Of a stretch of 64,000 nt of DNA, positions 16,441 through 25,606 are shown piece by piece (the first letter of the stretch is position 1; each line of letters starts with the position of its first letter). Origin of the DNA: an uncultured Tenacibaculum sp. (GTDB lineage: Bacteria > Bacteroidota > Bacteroidia > Flavobacteriales > Flavobacteriaceae); contig NZ_CANMAX010000002.1 of the NCBI RefSeq assembly GCF_947495995.1, forward strand, positions 620,001-684,000. The letters run 5' to 3'. The notes beneath the pieces were generated by a model, which saw nothing but the letters and a program-made list of their open reading frames with translations, did no database searches and was not told the DNA's origin. The translations under genes were made by a program, and so were the position numbers.

Positions 16441-16523
16441 CTTTCTACTGTCGCTCAAGACAAGCTTTGCTAAATAGAATTTTCTTTTTAATAAACTATT
16501 TTTTTACATCAATACTAAGGATA

Positions 16524-16609
16524 AAACCAATAAACAGATTGCTTCTCTGCATTAAATTTCGCTCTCAATGACAATAAAAAGGTATTTCTAATTTAACGTC
16601 ATTACGAAT
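16524..16609. repeat. Direct repeat copy 2
   Basis: Begins aaaccaataaacagattgct and ends taacgtcattacgaat. It is colinear with 16354-16440 apart from scattered substitutions and a 1-base length change, so it is a tandem-type duplication. Confidence 0.8.
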
Positions 16610-16975
16610 GAACCCAGAGAAATTTCGAATGGGTGAAATGAAGTAATCTTCTAGTTTATTTTTCTACAAAAACAAAAAAGAGTGTTTTTCCCCTTTCTCA
16701 TTTCTTTACGGGTATCCTTTTGTTTTTAATGTAGACTTTCTTTTTATTTGGCAACTAGAAAATGAAAAAGCAATAGACAAACCCTCCTATTCCTTTATTT
16801 TTTCTGATTTATAGATAAAATTCTAACTACTTAAAAAAACAAATTAGACTCAATAGATGATAATCTCAATTATAAAAAATCTAAATTCGTCTAACTAAAA
16901 AATTAGTATCAAAAAGTTAGATTCTTATAAATTTTATTCAAAAAAATATATCACTTGTAACAAACTACTTTAAAT

Positions 16976-19291
16976 ATGTCTGAACTTTCTTTTAATACAA
17001 AACTTGTTGAATCTCTAAATGATAAAGAATTAAATGAAATAGCTCTTTACTTTATAACTGAAATAGAAGGTAATAAAGGAATATCTATAGTTGATGGGAC
17101 AAATGATTCAGGTGTAGATTTAATAGCTAGAGATTATGAAAAAATTAATTATCAATATCAAGCTACCACTACTAAAGAATCTAGATTTCTAAATAAGTTA
17201 AAATCAGATTTACAGAAAGCAGAAAAAAATGTAAAGGATAAAAATATGCCTAGCAAGGTTCTCTATTTTTATTCCAAAAAAATTACTCAACAAAAAAAGG
17301 TAGAATATCGTAAATTGGCAACTACAAATTATTCTTTGAAACTAAATATTTACTCAGCTGAAGATATAGCTTCTGAAGCAATGATTACTTCTGAACTTAA
17401 AAAGTTACTTCTTGACAAGAATAAAATATCAGAATCTGATTTTCAAAATAATAAATTTAATAATGTAAACTCCAGAACTTATTATGATTTAATGACTATA
17501 GGAACTTCAAATGACATTAAATTTAACATCATTAAATCCTACGTAATAAATCTTCTTTTCAAACAAGGTGAAACCAGCAAAGTTGGAGTTTTAAAGGCTA
17601 TAAATTTGAATTTTGAATCAACAATCGGTGAGCATTATTATGATGTTTTTTTAAAAAAGTTACAAACTAAAAATTATATAAAAATTAATAACTCTTTTTT
17701 AAAAATAAGTGATTCGGAAAATAAAAGAATTAGCGAATTACATCAAACTCTAAATGAACATGAATCTCATCTTAGGAAGTCTGTAACTAATATTCTATGT
17801 CAGTATAATATAGAAAATAAAATAGATGAGATCCTTAAACAAATATTTTCATTAAGTGAATCTCGTTATTCGGATACTTATAATGAACTTATTGAAAGAA
17901 AGTCAGATTTTAAAAGTTTTGAAAAAAAAGTAAATCATTTTAAATCTTATTTAGAAACTATTGTTGATGAAGAAAAATACAATATTGATGCATTGATAGA
18001 ATCATTATCTGAAATTATTGATAATAACGAATTAATATCTATAATAGCTTCAGGTTCTGCTTATACAAAAGTAAACTCTCTTGATAATTTACAAGATTAC
18101 ATTCAACAACATCACAACAATAAAAGTATTTTCATTGACACTAATGTATTAGTTTTTTTAGTTCTTAACTCTTACAATATAGATTTTAAATATGATAACC
18201 CTAGGTATAAAATCATTAATCAATTTTTTAAGTTTTCTTATGCAAAGTCATTAGATTTGAAAACGATATATCAATACGTTATTGAAACTTCTAATTTATT
18301 TAAATATGCATATAAACTTATCCCATTAACAGAAGGAAAACATAAATATTTAATAAGTGAAACTAATAATGCTATATATAAGTTTTATATCCATCTACAT
18401 GATAATGATTTATTAGAAAACTCAGAAGATTTTAAAACATTTCTTAAAAGATTTGGTATCACTAAGCAAGCATACAATCATACAAGTGGGATAGAAAAAC
18501 AAATCATTGGTATACTAGAACATCTTAAAATAAATGTTGAAAACTTACCAAGTTATGATATATCTAAAACACAACATCTAATCGCTGAAAATTCTCAAGA
18601 GAATAAATCCTTAAAAGCTATTACGAATGATAGTAAAATGTTTGAGAGATTAGCTGATAACAATATTGAAATAAATCCTATTGAACCTATTTTTTGTACT
18701 TGGGATTTTTCGTTAATCTCTATAAGAAAAAAATATTTTGAAGTAAATAAAGGTTGTACCCAATGGTTCATGTATACACCTTCAAGATTAATCGAGCACT
18801 TTTCAATGATGAATCTTAATGTAGGTTACGGATCCTTAACAAATGAAGTACTTTTAATACTCGAGAATGACATTTCGTTTAACAGTAAAACAAAATCACT
18901 AATAGATAATATTTTAACATTTATTGACTCAGAGGATAAAATAGGTTTAAAATATTATGAGAAATTTAATGAAATAAAAAGTAAAGAAATATCTCAAATT
19001 GATGAAGTTGCTTCAGAAAAGAATGAGTTATTTATAAAAGACGAAAAAAAACAATCTATAATAATATCTAAAATTGATATTTTACTAAGTGAATTCTTTG
19101 AAAAACAAAACGAGAATAAAAATCTTTTAGAACAGTTTTTTAAAGACGATAAGTATATAGAAAAATTTGTAGATGTTCTTTTTGAAAATATTAGTTATTT
19201 AACTAAATATAAAAAAATAAATGATGATTACCACATCAATATGAGTAATTTACTTGAAGAGTTTGGGAAAGAGCAAGAATCACACAAATAA
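16976..19291 (+). CDS. putative nuclease: PD-(D/E)XK-like N-terminus plus PIN-like domain
   Basis: A 771-residue protein, rich in Lys/Asn/Ile and visibly more AT-biased than its neighbours. The N-terminus resembles restriction-endonuclease-like folds: LNEIALYFITEIEG, then NDSGVDLIA (Asp48) and YQYQATTT (Gln62-x-Thr64 in place of E-x-K), as in SMEK-type variants. A helical middle follows (about 190-370). Then comes a PIN-like domain: KSIFIDTNVLVF (Asp388), VIETSNLF (Glu437), ITNDSKMF (Asp552) and CTWDFSLIS (Asp577). The last 130 residues are charged and helical. It is a single gene behind repeats, with no partner. A role in phage defence or RNA/DNA cleavage is inference; both domain calls are by eye. 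Confidence 0.6.
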   Translation: MSELSFNTKLVESLNDKELNEIALYFITEIEGNKGISIVDGTNDSGVDLIARDYEKINYQYQATTTKESRFLNKLKSDLQKAEKNVKDKNMPSKVLYFYSKKITQQKKVEYRKLATTNYSLKLNIYSAEDIASEAMITSELKKLLLDKNKISESDFQNNKFNNVNSRTYYDLMTIGTSNDIKFNIIKSYVINLLFKQGETSKVGVLKAINLNFESTIGEHYYDVFLKKLQTKNYIKINNSFLKISDSENKRISELHQTLNEHESHLRKSVTNILCQYNIENKIDEILKQIFSLSESRYSDTYNELIERKSDFKSFEKKVNHFKSYLETIVDEEKYNIDALIESLSEIIDNNELISIIASGSAYTKVNSLDNLQDYIQQHHNNKSIFIDTNVLVFLVLNSYNIDFKYDNPRYKIINQFFKFSYAKSLDLKTIYQYVIETSNLFKYAYKLIPLTEGKHKYLISETNNAIYKFYIHLHDNDLLENSEDFKTFLKRFGITKQAYNHTSGIEKQIIGILEHLKINVENLPSYDISKTQHLIAENSQENKSLKAITNDSKMFERLADNNIEINPIEPIFCTWDFSLISIRKKYFEVNKGCTQWFMYTPSRLIEHFSMMNLNVGYGSLTNEVLLILENDISFNSKTKSLIDNILTFIDSEDKIGLKYYEKFNEIKSKEISQIDEVASEKNELFIKDEKKQSIIISKIDILLSEFFEKQNENKNLLEQFFKDDKYIEKFVDVLFENISYLTKYKKINDDYHINMSNLLEEFGKEQESHK

Positions 19292-19391
19292 TTGTTTGTT
19301 TTTTTTATTATCTATTCTACAAGTATCAATTTTTAATCATAAAAATAAACATACAACTTTTAATTTTACACAAGAAATTAAATCATTACAT

Positions 19392-19877
19392 TTAACTTAT
19401 CTTGTAGAAACTATAATCCCTAAGCATTTTAATCATCCCTGTTAAGACAAACAAATATTTAGCTCTGGTCATATACAAATCAATAAACGAATTGTTTTTG
19501 GTTTGTATTTGAACTTTTCCAATTAAAAAAGTAAGTTCAAACTTGTTTTTTAATTTATGATATAGCGATTTTTGTCGAAGTTCAAAAGCATTTTCATGAG
19601 GTAGATATTTACATTCTTCTAGATCTTTTGCTTCAATTTTTGTTACTACAGATTTTTTAATGTGATATAAAGCTCGAATAGTGATTAGAATTTGTTCAGA
19701 ATTCTTAAGTTTTAGTAATGCAATAGGAACGTCGTCTTCATTGATTTGTACCTGTAGATTAGTCTGTTTAAAATCAACTTCATCAAAAAAGATCAACTTA
19801 CGACTATTTCTATAGTCTTTTAATCGTCTAAAAAAACGTTTGGATAATTGCTCTTTTGTTAAAGTTTTCTTTTCCAT
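19392..19877 (-). CDS. hypothetical protein
   Basis: A 161-residue basic protein, not recognised. It begins MEKKTLTKEQLSKRFFRRLKDYR, continues with a short beta-rich part (LQVQINEDDVPIALLKLKN) and ends in a hydrophobic-basic helix (YLFVLTGMIKMLRDYSFYKIS). It lacks a signal peptide. It is convergent with the 771-residue gene (100-base gap) and stands alone, with repeats upstream. Confidence 0.55.
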   Translation of the reverse strand: MEKKTLTKEQLSKRFFRRLKDYRNSRKLIFFDEVDFKQTNLQVQINEDDVPIALLKLKNSEQILITIRALYHIKKSVVTKIEAKDLEECKYLPHENAFELRQKSLYHKLKNKFELTFLIGKVQIQTKNNSFIDLYMTRAKYLFVLTGMIKMLRDYSFYKIS

Positions 19878-19901
19878 AAATACATATCAATTTACAAATA
19901 T

Positions 19902-20012
19902 ATGTCAGTTCGAGTGTTTTTTATGGAGTGTAAACGTAGTAAAAAATATATCGAGAACAGTTTGTGTAACTAGAACTTCTCGATAGTTCTGCTGAGCAAT
20001 AGTCGAAGTACA
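19902..20012. repeat. TGTCAGTTCGAGTG-type intergenic repeat
   Basis: Begins tgtcagttcgagtg and ends gagcaatagtcgaagtaca, with internal inverted segments (tatcgagaacag / acttctcgatag). The ends resemble the TGTCA...TGACA elements in the his operon. Confidence 0.55.
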
Positions 20013-20069
20013 AAATTATTCTTCATTACATTACAAGTAATTTTACCACCATTGACATGTTTATCTTTT

Positions 20070-20158
20070 CGTCATTACGATGAAGCGATAGCGAAAGAAG
20101 TAAACTACTTATCGAATATCAGATCACTTCATTCCGTTACACTACATTCGCGATGACG
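20070..20158. repeat. CGTCATTACGATGAAGCG...CGCGATGACG inverted repeat
   Basis: The left end cgtcattacgatgaagcgatagcg and the right end acactacattcgcgatgacg are imperfect inverted repeats, with gaagtaaactac / gatcacttcatt between them. It is of the same class as the elements at 8406-8492 and 16598-16653. Confidence 0.65.
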
Positions 20159-20239
20159 TTTTTCAAAATAATGTCATCATATCTGCTTGAAATTCCTTTT
20201 CTCAGGCTTCGATTTGACAATAGATTATAAAATAACCTA

Positions 20240-21394
20240 CTACAACAACGTTTCTAAATAATGATGATCGATATGATACAACTCTTTTAAACTTTCTATT
20301 TTTTTATCGATACTTTCTATATCTTTCTTTTTGCTTGATTTACTACCAATCAGCATTACGTTTTTGTGTGTATGTTCACTGCTAATAAATTCGAAAACTT
20401 TAGTGTTGTAGTTGAATTTTTCTAAAATTAATGCACGAATGGTATCGGTAATCATTTCGAATTGACGCTCTTTAAAAATTCCATATTTTAATAACGGACT
20501 CTCCTGCTCTCTTCCTTTTACTTGCTGACGCACTTGTTTATGGCAACACGGCGCACAAATGATTAATTCAGATTTTGCCATTAAACCTTTGTAAATCGCA
20601 TCATCTGTAGCAGTATCGCACGCATGTAAAGCAATTAAAATGTCAATTTTATCGTTGTCGTATTCTTGTATACGCTGCGCAATAAAGTTTAACTGATCGA
20701 AACCACTTTTTTTAGCAATATCATTACAATAATCTACCAGATATTCTCTGAGTTCAATTCCTGTAATAGAAACATTATACCCTTTTAAATTGACTAGGTA
20801 ATCGTATAAAGCAAAAGTTAAATAGCCTTTACCAGAACCCATATCAACAATTTGTAGCTTTTTGTTCATATCTAAAGAAGCAATTAAACTTTCGATTACT
20901 TCTAAATATTTATTAATCTGTCGATATTTATCAGCCATTTTAGGAATTACTTTACTGCTCTTATCTATAATTCCTAGAAATTGTAAATAGCTACTTGAAA
21001 GATTTATTCTCTTTTCTTTAGGTTTATCGTGAATTTCGGGAAGTTTATTTTTAAAACTTGGTGCAGTAGTTCTGTAACTTACTTTTTTCTTCTTAGAAAT
21101 CATAACTAACAAGTCCGATTCCAAAGTAAATAAAGTAGCTGCTTTGAATTTTTCTAATAACAATGTTTCTAACTCTTCACAAGCTTCTTCTACACTATAA
21201 TTTTTTGTTTGATCGTTCGTGTTATATCGATACGTAAACTGTAATTGTTTTTGGTTTTTGATATTCACCAATCGTACATAAACATTAGGTAAATTAAAGC
21301 TTTTGCTTATAGGTTTACTCAATGTTAACTTTACAAAATTATCGTTTGAAATTGCTTCTTTTAAAGCCTGAAAAAGTTGTCCGAATTCATTCAT
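20240..21394 (-). CDS. class I SAM-dependent methyltransferase (Methyltransf_32-like)
   Basis: A 384-residue protein. The Rossmann SAM site is QIVDMGSGKGYLTFALYDYL (about residue 182), with the acidic end of strand 2 in ITGIELREYLVDYC. The post-motif IDILIALHACDTATDDAIY and the Cys-rich IICAPCCHKQVRQQ fit the Methyltransf_32 / GSTCD-like group, whose substrates are poorly known. The N-terminal 130 residues form a separate alpha/beta part. It is monocistronic, with repeats downstream and a 44-base gap to the lipoprotein gene upstream. Confidence 0.8.
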   Translation of the reverse strand: MNEFGQLFQALKEAISNDNFVKLTLSKPISKSFNLPNVYVRLVNIKNQKQLQFTYRYNTNDQTKNYSVEEACEELETLLLEKFKAATLFTLESDLLVMISKKKKVSYRTTAPSFKNKLPEIHDKPKEKRINLSSSYLQFLGIIDKSSKVIPKMADKYRQINKYLEVIESLIASLDMNKKLQIVDMGSGKGYLTFALYDYLVNLKGYNVSITGIELREYLVDYCNDIAKKSGFDQLNFIAQRIQEYDNDKIDILIALHACDTATDDAIYKGLMAKSELIICAPCCHKQVRQQVKGREQESPLLKYGIFKERQFEMITDTIRALILEKFNYNTKVFEFISSEHTHKNVMLIGSKSSKKKDIESIDKKIESLKELYHIDHHYLETLL

Positions 21395-21438
21395 TCGGCA
21401 AAGATATTAAATATTCGCAACAGCTATTTTAAAAATTA

Positions 21439-21885
21439 CTACTCCTTTAGATTGATTTCAACTCCACCTCCGTATTTAGCTCTAAAATCATCATCAACTA
21501 GAATTTTTACAGCTATTGCTTTGTAAAATTTAGCGCTGTAAACTTCTTCGGTTTCCTCTACAAAAGCAACACCTCGTTCTCTATCTTTATAACCTGTTTC
21601 AATTTTAATTAAACCATTTGCACAGTTTTCCCATGCTTTTTGTTTCAGTTTGTTTAAAGCTTCGGTATTTGAAGCAAATTGCTCGCCTTCTACTTCTACC
21701 AAACCTAATTTTTCATACTCAAAGGCAATTTCTTCACCATCAAAAAACAGGTATAGTGATTGGTGTTTTTCTTCGCAATCTTCATTTTTAAATGCTGTAT
21801 ATTCAACTGAAGGTCTATATCCATAACAACCTTGAATTAAAATTGTTAACAGCATCATTAAAAATAAATAGTTACTTTTTTTCAT
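21439..21885 (-). CDS. lipoprotein, unknown function
   Basis: A 148-residue protein with a lipoprotein signal (YLFLMMLLTILIQGCYGYR; Cys20 would be lipidated). The mature part contains a FEYEKLGLVEVEGEQFASNTEALNKLKQKAWENCANGLIKIE section. This resembles small stress-response lipoproteins with a beta-alpha repeat, and it has two further Cys residues. No family is assigned with confidence. It precedes the methyltransferase on the same strand. Confidence 0.65.
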   Translation of the reverse strand: MKKSNYLFLMMLLTILIQGCYGYRPSVEYTAFKNEDCEEKHQSLYLFFDGEEIAFEYEKLGLVEVEGEQFASNTEALNKLKQKAWENCANGLIKIETGYKDRERGVAFVEETEEVYSAKFYKAIAVKILVDDDFRAKYGGGVEINLKE

Positions 21886-21987
21886 AATTTTTCATTTAAT
21901 TGGTTTCTACATTTTTGAAACAAAAAACATACCACCAACTATCGAAAAAATAGCTTTAATAAAACTTTACTATTATTTAACAAAAAG

Positions 21988-22013
21988 AAGAGCTACTCAA
22001 ACGAGTAGCTCTT
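21988..22013 (-). terminator. Terminator of the fasciclin gene
   Basis: aagagctactc and gagtagctctt are perfect 11-bp arms around aaac. On the minus strand the stem is followed by CTTTTTG. It lies 31 bases past the fasciclin stop codon. Confidence 0.85.
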
Positions 22014-22044
22014 ACTATTAACAAGTGTAAATATATATATCAGG

Positions 22045-23445
22045 TTAAGGTAATAATACCTTATCAACCCCATGAATAACTCCGTTAGTACCTTGTACGT
22101 CGTTTGTAGCTGCTCCTACAAGAATATTAACGGTTTGTGAACTAGATGTATTAATTTGCGCTCCAGAAGTTAAATCGATAGTGATTGTTCCCCCTAAAGT
22201 TGTTACATCTCCGTTCATTAATTGATCTGCTTGTACATTTGATCCACTAACTACATGATACTTTAAAACTGCATCTAAAGTAGCGATTGGAATGTCAGCT
22301 AAAGAGTTCCAGCTTGCGTTAGAGTCTAGTAATGCTTGGAAAGCTGCATTTGTTGGTGCAAAAATTGTGAATGGTCCGTCTCCTGAAAGGATAGAAACAA
22401 AGTCAGTTGTGTGTCTAGAATCTGTTAAAGCTGCAACTAAAGTTGAAAAACCAGCATTGTTTAACGCTAATGTTACAACGTTTGGTGGTAACATAACTTT
22501 ATCAATTACGTGTACAACTCCGTTAGTAGCTGAAATATTAATTAAGTTTTCAACTGGTTTAGAATCTCCATTGAATTCAATTCCTCCAGTAACTTCTACT
22601 TGTAAAGAAAGTGGCTCGTCATTCGGTCCAACAGCTAATGTATTTACATACGTATCTGATAAATCTCCTGACTCAACTTTTCCGCTGATTACGTGGAATA
22701 ATAATACATTCTTTAATACATCAACAGGAATATCATCTAAAGAATTCCAATCTATGTTAGAATCTAATAACGCTTGGAAAGCTGCATTTGTAGGTGCAAA
22801 TACTGTAAACGGACCGTCTGCTTGTAAAGCTGAAACTAAATCTGCTCTCTCTAACGCAGCAACTAAAGAACTTAAATCTGGTGTAGAAACACCTAAATCA
22901 ACAATATCTTGAATTTTACCTGGTAAAAATACTTCGTTTACTGTGTGAATTACACCATTTGAAGCTTCGATATTAAATGTGTCTCCAGATACAGATTGCT
23001 CTGCTCCTGTTACAAATCTAGTACCGCTAGATAAATCGATTGTGATTGTTCCTTGACTTAAAGTTGTTAATGTTTGACCATTTGTTAAACTTTGAGCTAA
23101 TGCTTTTCCTTGTACTACGTGATATAATAAGACATTTCTCAAAACATCTACAGGAACATCATCTAAAGAACTCCATTCTGCTTTAGAATCTAATAATGCT
23201 TGAAAAGCTGCATTTGTAGGTGCGAAAACTGTAAATGGACCGTCTGCTTGTAAAGCTGAAACTAAATCTGCTCTTTGTAATGCTTGAACTAAAATTGATA
23301 GGTTGTTATCTGCTGAAGCAATTTGTACAATATCGTCTTGTTGTCCCCCGTTCATTGTATCATCGTCATCATCACAAGAAGTAAATAATCCAAAACTTAA
23401 CACTAAGCCTAGAATAGCTGCTTTTTTGATTGTTTTAAATAACAT
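22045..23445 (-). CDS. surface lipoprotein with three fasciclin (FAS1) domains
   Basis: A 466-residue protein. The lipobox LFTSCDDDDD gives a lipidated Cys followed by five Asp, an acidic signal of the kind that sends Bacteroidota lipoproteins to the cell surface. Three FAS1 domains follow (about residues 40-175, 180-320 and 325-466). Each has the GPFTVFAPTNAAFQALLDS or GPFTIFAPTN motif and a NGVIHxVDKVLLP-type H2 motif. Domains 1 and 2 share long near-identical runs in both protein and DNA, so the gene has recent internal duplication. FAS1 proteins mediate adhesion or matrix binding. It is monocistronic with its own terminator. Confidence 0.93.
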   Translation of the reverse strand: MLFKTIKKAAILGLVLSFGLFTSCDDDDDTMNGGQQDDIVQIASADNNLSILVQALQRADLVSALQADGPFTVFAPTNAAFQALLDSKAEWSSLDDVPVDVLRNVLLYHVVQGKALAQSLTNGQTLTTLSQGTITIDLSSGTRFVTGAEQSVSGDTFNIEASNGVIHTVNEVFLPGKIQDIVDLGVSTPDLSSLVAALERADLVSALQADGPFTVFAPTNAAFQALLDSNIDWNSLDDIPVDVLKNVLLFHVISGKVESGDLSDTYVNTLAVGPNDEPLSLQVEVTGGIEFNGDSKPVENLINISATNGVVHVIDKVMLPPNVVTLALNNAGFSTLVAALTDSRHTTDFVSILSGDGPFTIFAPTNAAFQALLDSNASWNSLADIPIATLDAVLKYHVVSGSNVQADQLMNGDVTTLGGTITIDLTSGAQINTSSSQTVNILVGAATNDVQGTNGVIHGVDKVLLP

Positions 23446-23510
23446 TATAAGTTTGTTTTTTAGGGTTAATTTAATTGTTTAACTTTTACTTAAATTTAAT
23501 AAACAAAAAC

Positions 23511-23561
23511 TTTTTTGGCCAAAAAATATCACTTGTTTAATTTAAGTGATGTTCAAATATA
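23511..23561 (-). promoter_or_regulatory. Promoter box and leader palindromes of the fasciclin gene
   Basis: On the minus strand TATATTTG (23561-23554) fits the -7 consensus, about 110 bases before the ATG; no clear -33 was found. The predicted leader then carries a 7-bp stem (atcactt / aagtgat, 23528-23550) and the perfect 16-base palindrome ttttttggccaaaaaa (23511-23526). The palindrome could be an operator or an RNA structure. Confidence 0.35.
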
Positions 23562-23616
23562 ACGATTTTGTTTAACTTTTATTATGTTAACATAAACAAA
23601 ACAGCTTTTAACATAA

Positions 23617-23642
23617 AAAAACACCCAAAAAAGGGTGTTTTT
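23617..23642 (-). terminator. Terminator of typA
   Basis: aaaaacaccc (23617-23626) and gggtgttttt (23633-23642) form a 10-bp stem with a 6-base loop, 18 bases beyond the typA stop. T-runs are present on both strands, so it could also work in the other direction. Confidence 0.85.
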
Positions 23643-23660
23643 AACAATATCTTAAGATTT

Positions 23661-25430
23661 CTACCTGAAATTTATCTTTCTGATTCTTAAACTTTCTGGA
23701 GTAACTTCTAAATACTCATCGTCTTTAATATATTCCATACACTCTTCTAAAGACATATCGATTTTCGGTGCAATTTTAACTCCATCATCAGATCCAGAAG
23801 CACGAACGTTAGTTAACTTCTTTCCTTTAATTAAGTTTACAGCTAAATCGTCTTGCTTTGCATTTTCTCCAACAACCTGACCTTTATATATTTCTTGGTT
23901 AGGATCGATAAAGAACTTTCCTCTGTCTTGTAATCTATCAATCGCATAAGCTGTAGCTTTTCCACTTTCAGAAGAAACAATTGCTCCGTTTACTAAATCA
24001 GAGAACTCACCTTTGTAAGCATCATAACCTCTTAAACGGTGGTTGATAATAGCTTCACCTTGCGTTGCAGTTAATAATTTATTACGTAAACCGATTAAAC
24101 CTCTTGAAGGAATATCAAACTCTAAGTGTTGTAAATCTCCTTTTGGCTCCATTACTAATAAATCTCCTTTACGCATAGTTACCAAGTTAATTGCTTTACT
24201 TGCTAACTCTTCAGGAACATCAATTACTAATGTTTCATATGGCTCACATTTCGTTCCGTCGATGTCTTTTAAAATTACTTGTGGACGACCAACTTGTAAT
24301 TCGTATCCTTCTCTACGCATCGTTTCAATTAAAACTGATAAGTGAAGAATACCACGACCAAATACATTAAACTTATCTTCTGTATCTGTATCTTCGATAC
24401 GTAATGCTAAGTTTTTCTCTGTTTCTTTATATAAACGATCACGTAAATGACGAGAAGTTACATATTTTCCTTCTTTACCATAGAAAGGAGAATTGTTAAT
24501 TGTAAATAACATACTCATCGTAGGTTTATCTACTTCAATTCTTGGTAAAGCTTCTGGACTTTCTAAATCAGCGATAGTATCACCAATTTCAAAATCATCA
24601 ATTCCTGTAACAGCACAAATATCACCACTACGAACTTTATCAGTTTCTACTTTACCCATTCCTTCGAAAACATGTAATTCTTTGATACGAACTTTCTTTG
24701 TAGTTCCATCAGCTTTACATAACATGTAATCTTTATTCTTTTCTAAATCTCCTCTATATACTCTACCGATAGCAATTCTTCCTTTAAATGAAGAATAATC
24801 TAACGAAGTAATTTGCATTTGCGGAGTTCCTTCTCTGTATGGTGCTTCAGGAATAGTTTCTAAAACAGCATCTAATAAAGGAATAATGTTTTCAGTTTGA
24901 TCTTGCCAATCTGTACTCATCCAACCATTCTTAGCAGAACCATAAATAGTTGTAAAGTCTAATTGCTCTTCTGTAGCTTCTAAAGCAAACATTAAGTCGA
25001 ATACTTTTTCGTGTACTAAATCTGGTGTACAGTTTTCTTTATCAACTTTATTTACTACTACGATAGGTGTTAATCCTAACTCTAATGCTTTTCCTAATAC
25101 GAAACGTGTTTGTGGCATTGGTCCTTCAAAAGCATCTACCAATAATAAAACTCCATCTGCCATTTTTAATACACGCTCTACTTCTCCACCGAAATCGGCG
25201 TGACCAGGAGTATCGATTACATTAATTTTTACTCCTTTATAGTTTACAGAAACGTTTTTAGATAAAATTGTAATTCCGCGCTCTCTTTCTAAATCGTTGT
25301 TATCTAACAATAAATCTTTACGCTCTTTACGCTCATCTAATATTTTAGCCTGATCTATAATTTTATCTACTAAAGTAGTTTTACCATGATCTACGTGGGC
25401 TATAATTGCTATATTTCTTATGGATTGCAT
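23661..25430 (-). CDS. typA: translational GTPase TypA/BipA
   Basis: A ribosome-associated GTPase of the EF-G/EF4 family, needed for 50S assembly and stress growth. At 589 residues it is close to the usual 600. The P-loop AHVDHGKTTLVDK (residues 11-23), switch I RERGITI, DTPGHADFGGEV, the NKVD specificity motif, and the BipA-type C-terminus (GLIGLRNKLLTATQGEAI, LTNVRASGSDD) are all present. It is divergent from fahA. A TACTTTTG box lies 20 bases upstream of the ATG, and a terminator follows. Confidence 0.97.
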   Translation of the reverse strand: MQSIRNIAIIAHVDHGKTTLVDKIIDQAKILDERKERKDLLLDNNDLERERGITILSKNVSVNYKGVKINVIDTPGHADFGGEVERVLKMADGVLLLVDAFEGPMPQTRFVLGKALELGLTPIVVVNKVDKENCTPDLVHEKVFDLMFALEATEEQLDFTTIYGSAKNGWMSTDWQDQTENIIPLLDAVLETIPEAPYREGTPQMQITSLDYSSFKGRIAIGRVYRGDLEKNKDYMLCKADGTTKKVRIKELHVFEGMGKVETDKVRSGDICAVTGIDDFEIGDTIADLESPEALPRIEVDKPTMSMLFTINNSPFYGKEGKYVTSRHLRDRLYKETEKNLALRIEDTDTEDKFNVFGRGILHLSVLIETMRREGYELQVGRPQVILKDIDGTKCEPYETLVIDVPEELASKAINLVTMRKGDLLVMEPKGDLQHLEFDIPSRGLIGLRNKLLTATQGEAIINHRLRGYDAYKGEFSDLVNGAIVSSESGKATAYAIDRLQDRGKFFIDPNQEIYKGQVVGENAKQDDLAVNLIKGKKLTNVRASGSDDGVKIAPKIDMSLEECMEYIKDDEYLEVTPESLRIRKINFR

Positions 25431-25450
25431 AGTGCTACATTAATTTGCCG

Positions 25451-25458
25451 CAAAAGTA
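25451..25458 (-). promoter_or_regulatory. typA -7 promoter box
   Basis: Minus strand TACTTTTG matches TAnnTTTG. The predicted start site is about 15 bases before the typA ATG. The -33 element is not clear. Confidence 0.5.
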
Positions 25459-25549
25459 GTGTTTCACATTGAATTGCACTAATAATGAAGAACATATTTA
25501 TTTTTAACTTATTTATAGGAAAAATATCTGCTTTTTTTAGCCTGTAAAG

Positions 25550-25581
25550 TTTGTTGTGAATTGAAAAAATATGTAGGTTTG
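25550..25581 (+). promoter_or_regulatory. fahA promoter
   Basis: TTTG (25550-25553), 20 bases, then TAGGTTTG (25574-25581) fits the Bacteroidota -33/-7 consensus well. The fahA ATG follows 25 bases later. Confidence 0.7.
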
Positions 25582-25606
25582 ATGAAACAATTAACTAAAA
25601 AACGAA

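Larger units (their letters stand above)
16344..16975. other. 632-base gene-free stretch with repeats
   Basis: No credible ORF was seen. The left part holds two direct repeats (16354-16440 and 16524-16609) and a gtcattacgaatgaa...gaagtaatct element near 16598-16653. The right part (about 16650-16975) is very AT-rich and precedes the 771-residue gene; no clear TAnnTTTG box was found there. Confidence 0.7.
19878..20239. other. 362-base gene-free stretch with repeats
   Basis: It contains two repeat-type elements (19902-20012 and 20070-20158) and a third partial element near 20175-20218 (atgtcatcatatctgcttg...cttcgatttgacaa). No ORF with coding character was seen. Confidence 0.65.

Noticed and set aside
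16354..16609. CRISPR-like array
   Set aside because: Only two long diverged units of 86-87 bases occur, with one 83-base interval. No short identical repeats and no cas genes are present.
19254..19445. 63-codon ORF on the plus strand
   Set aside because: It starts inside the 771-residue gene and ends inside the convergent 161-residue gene. Its composition looks non-coding and no start signal supports it.
22292..22912. 206-codon ORF on the plus strand
   Set aside because: Antisense to the fasciclin gene; its internal repetition mirrors the FAS1 repeats on the other strand.
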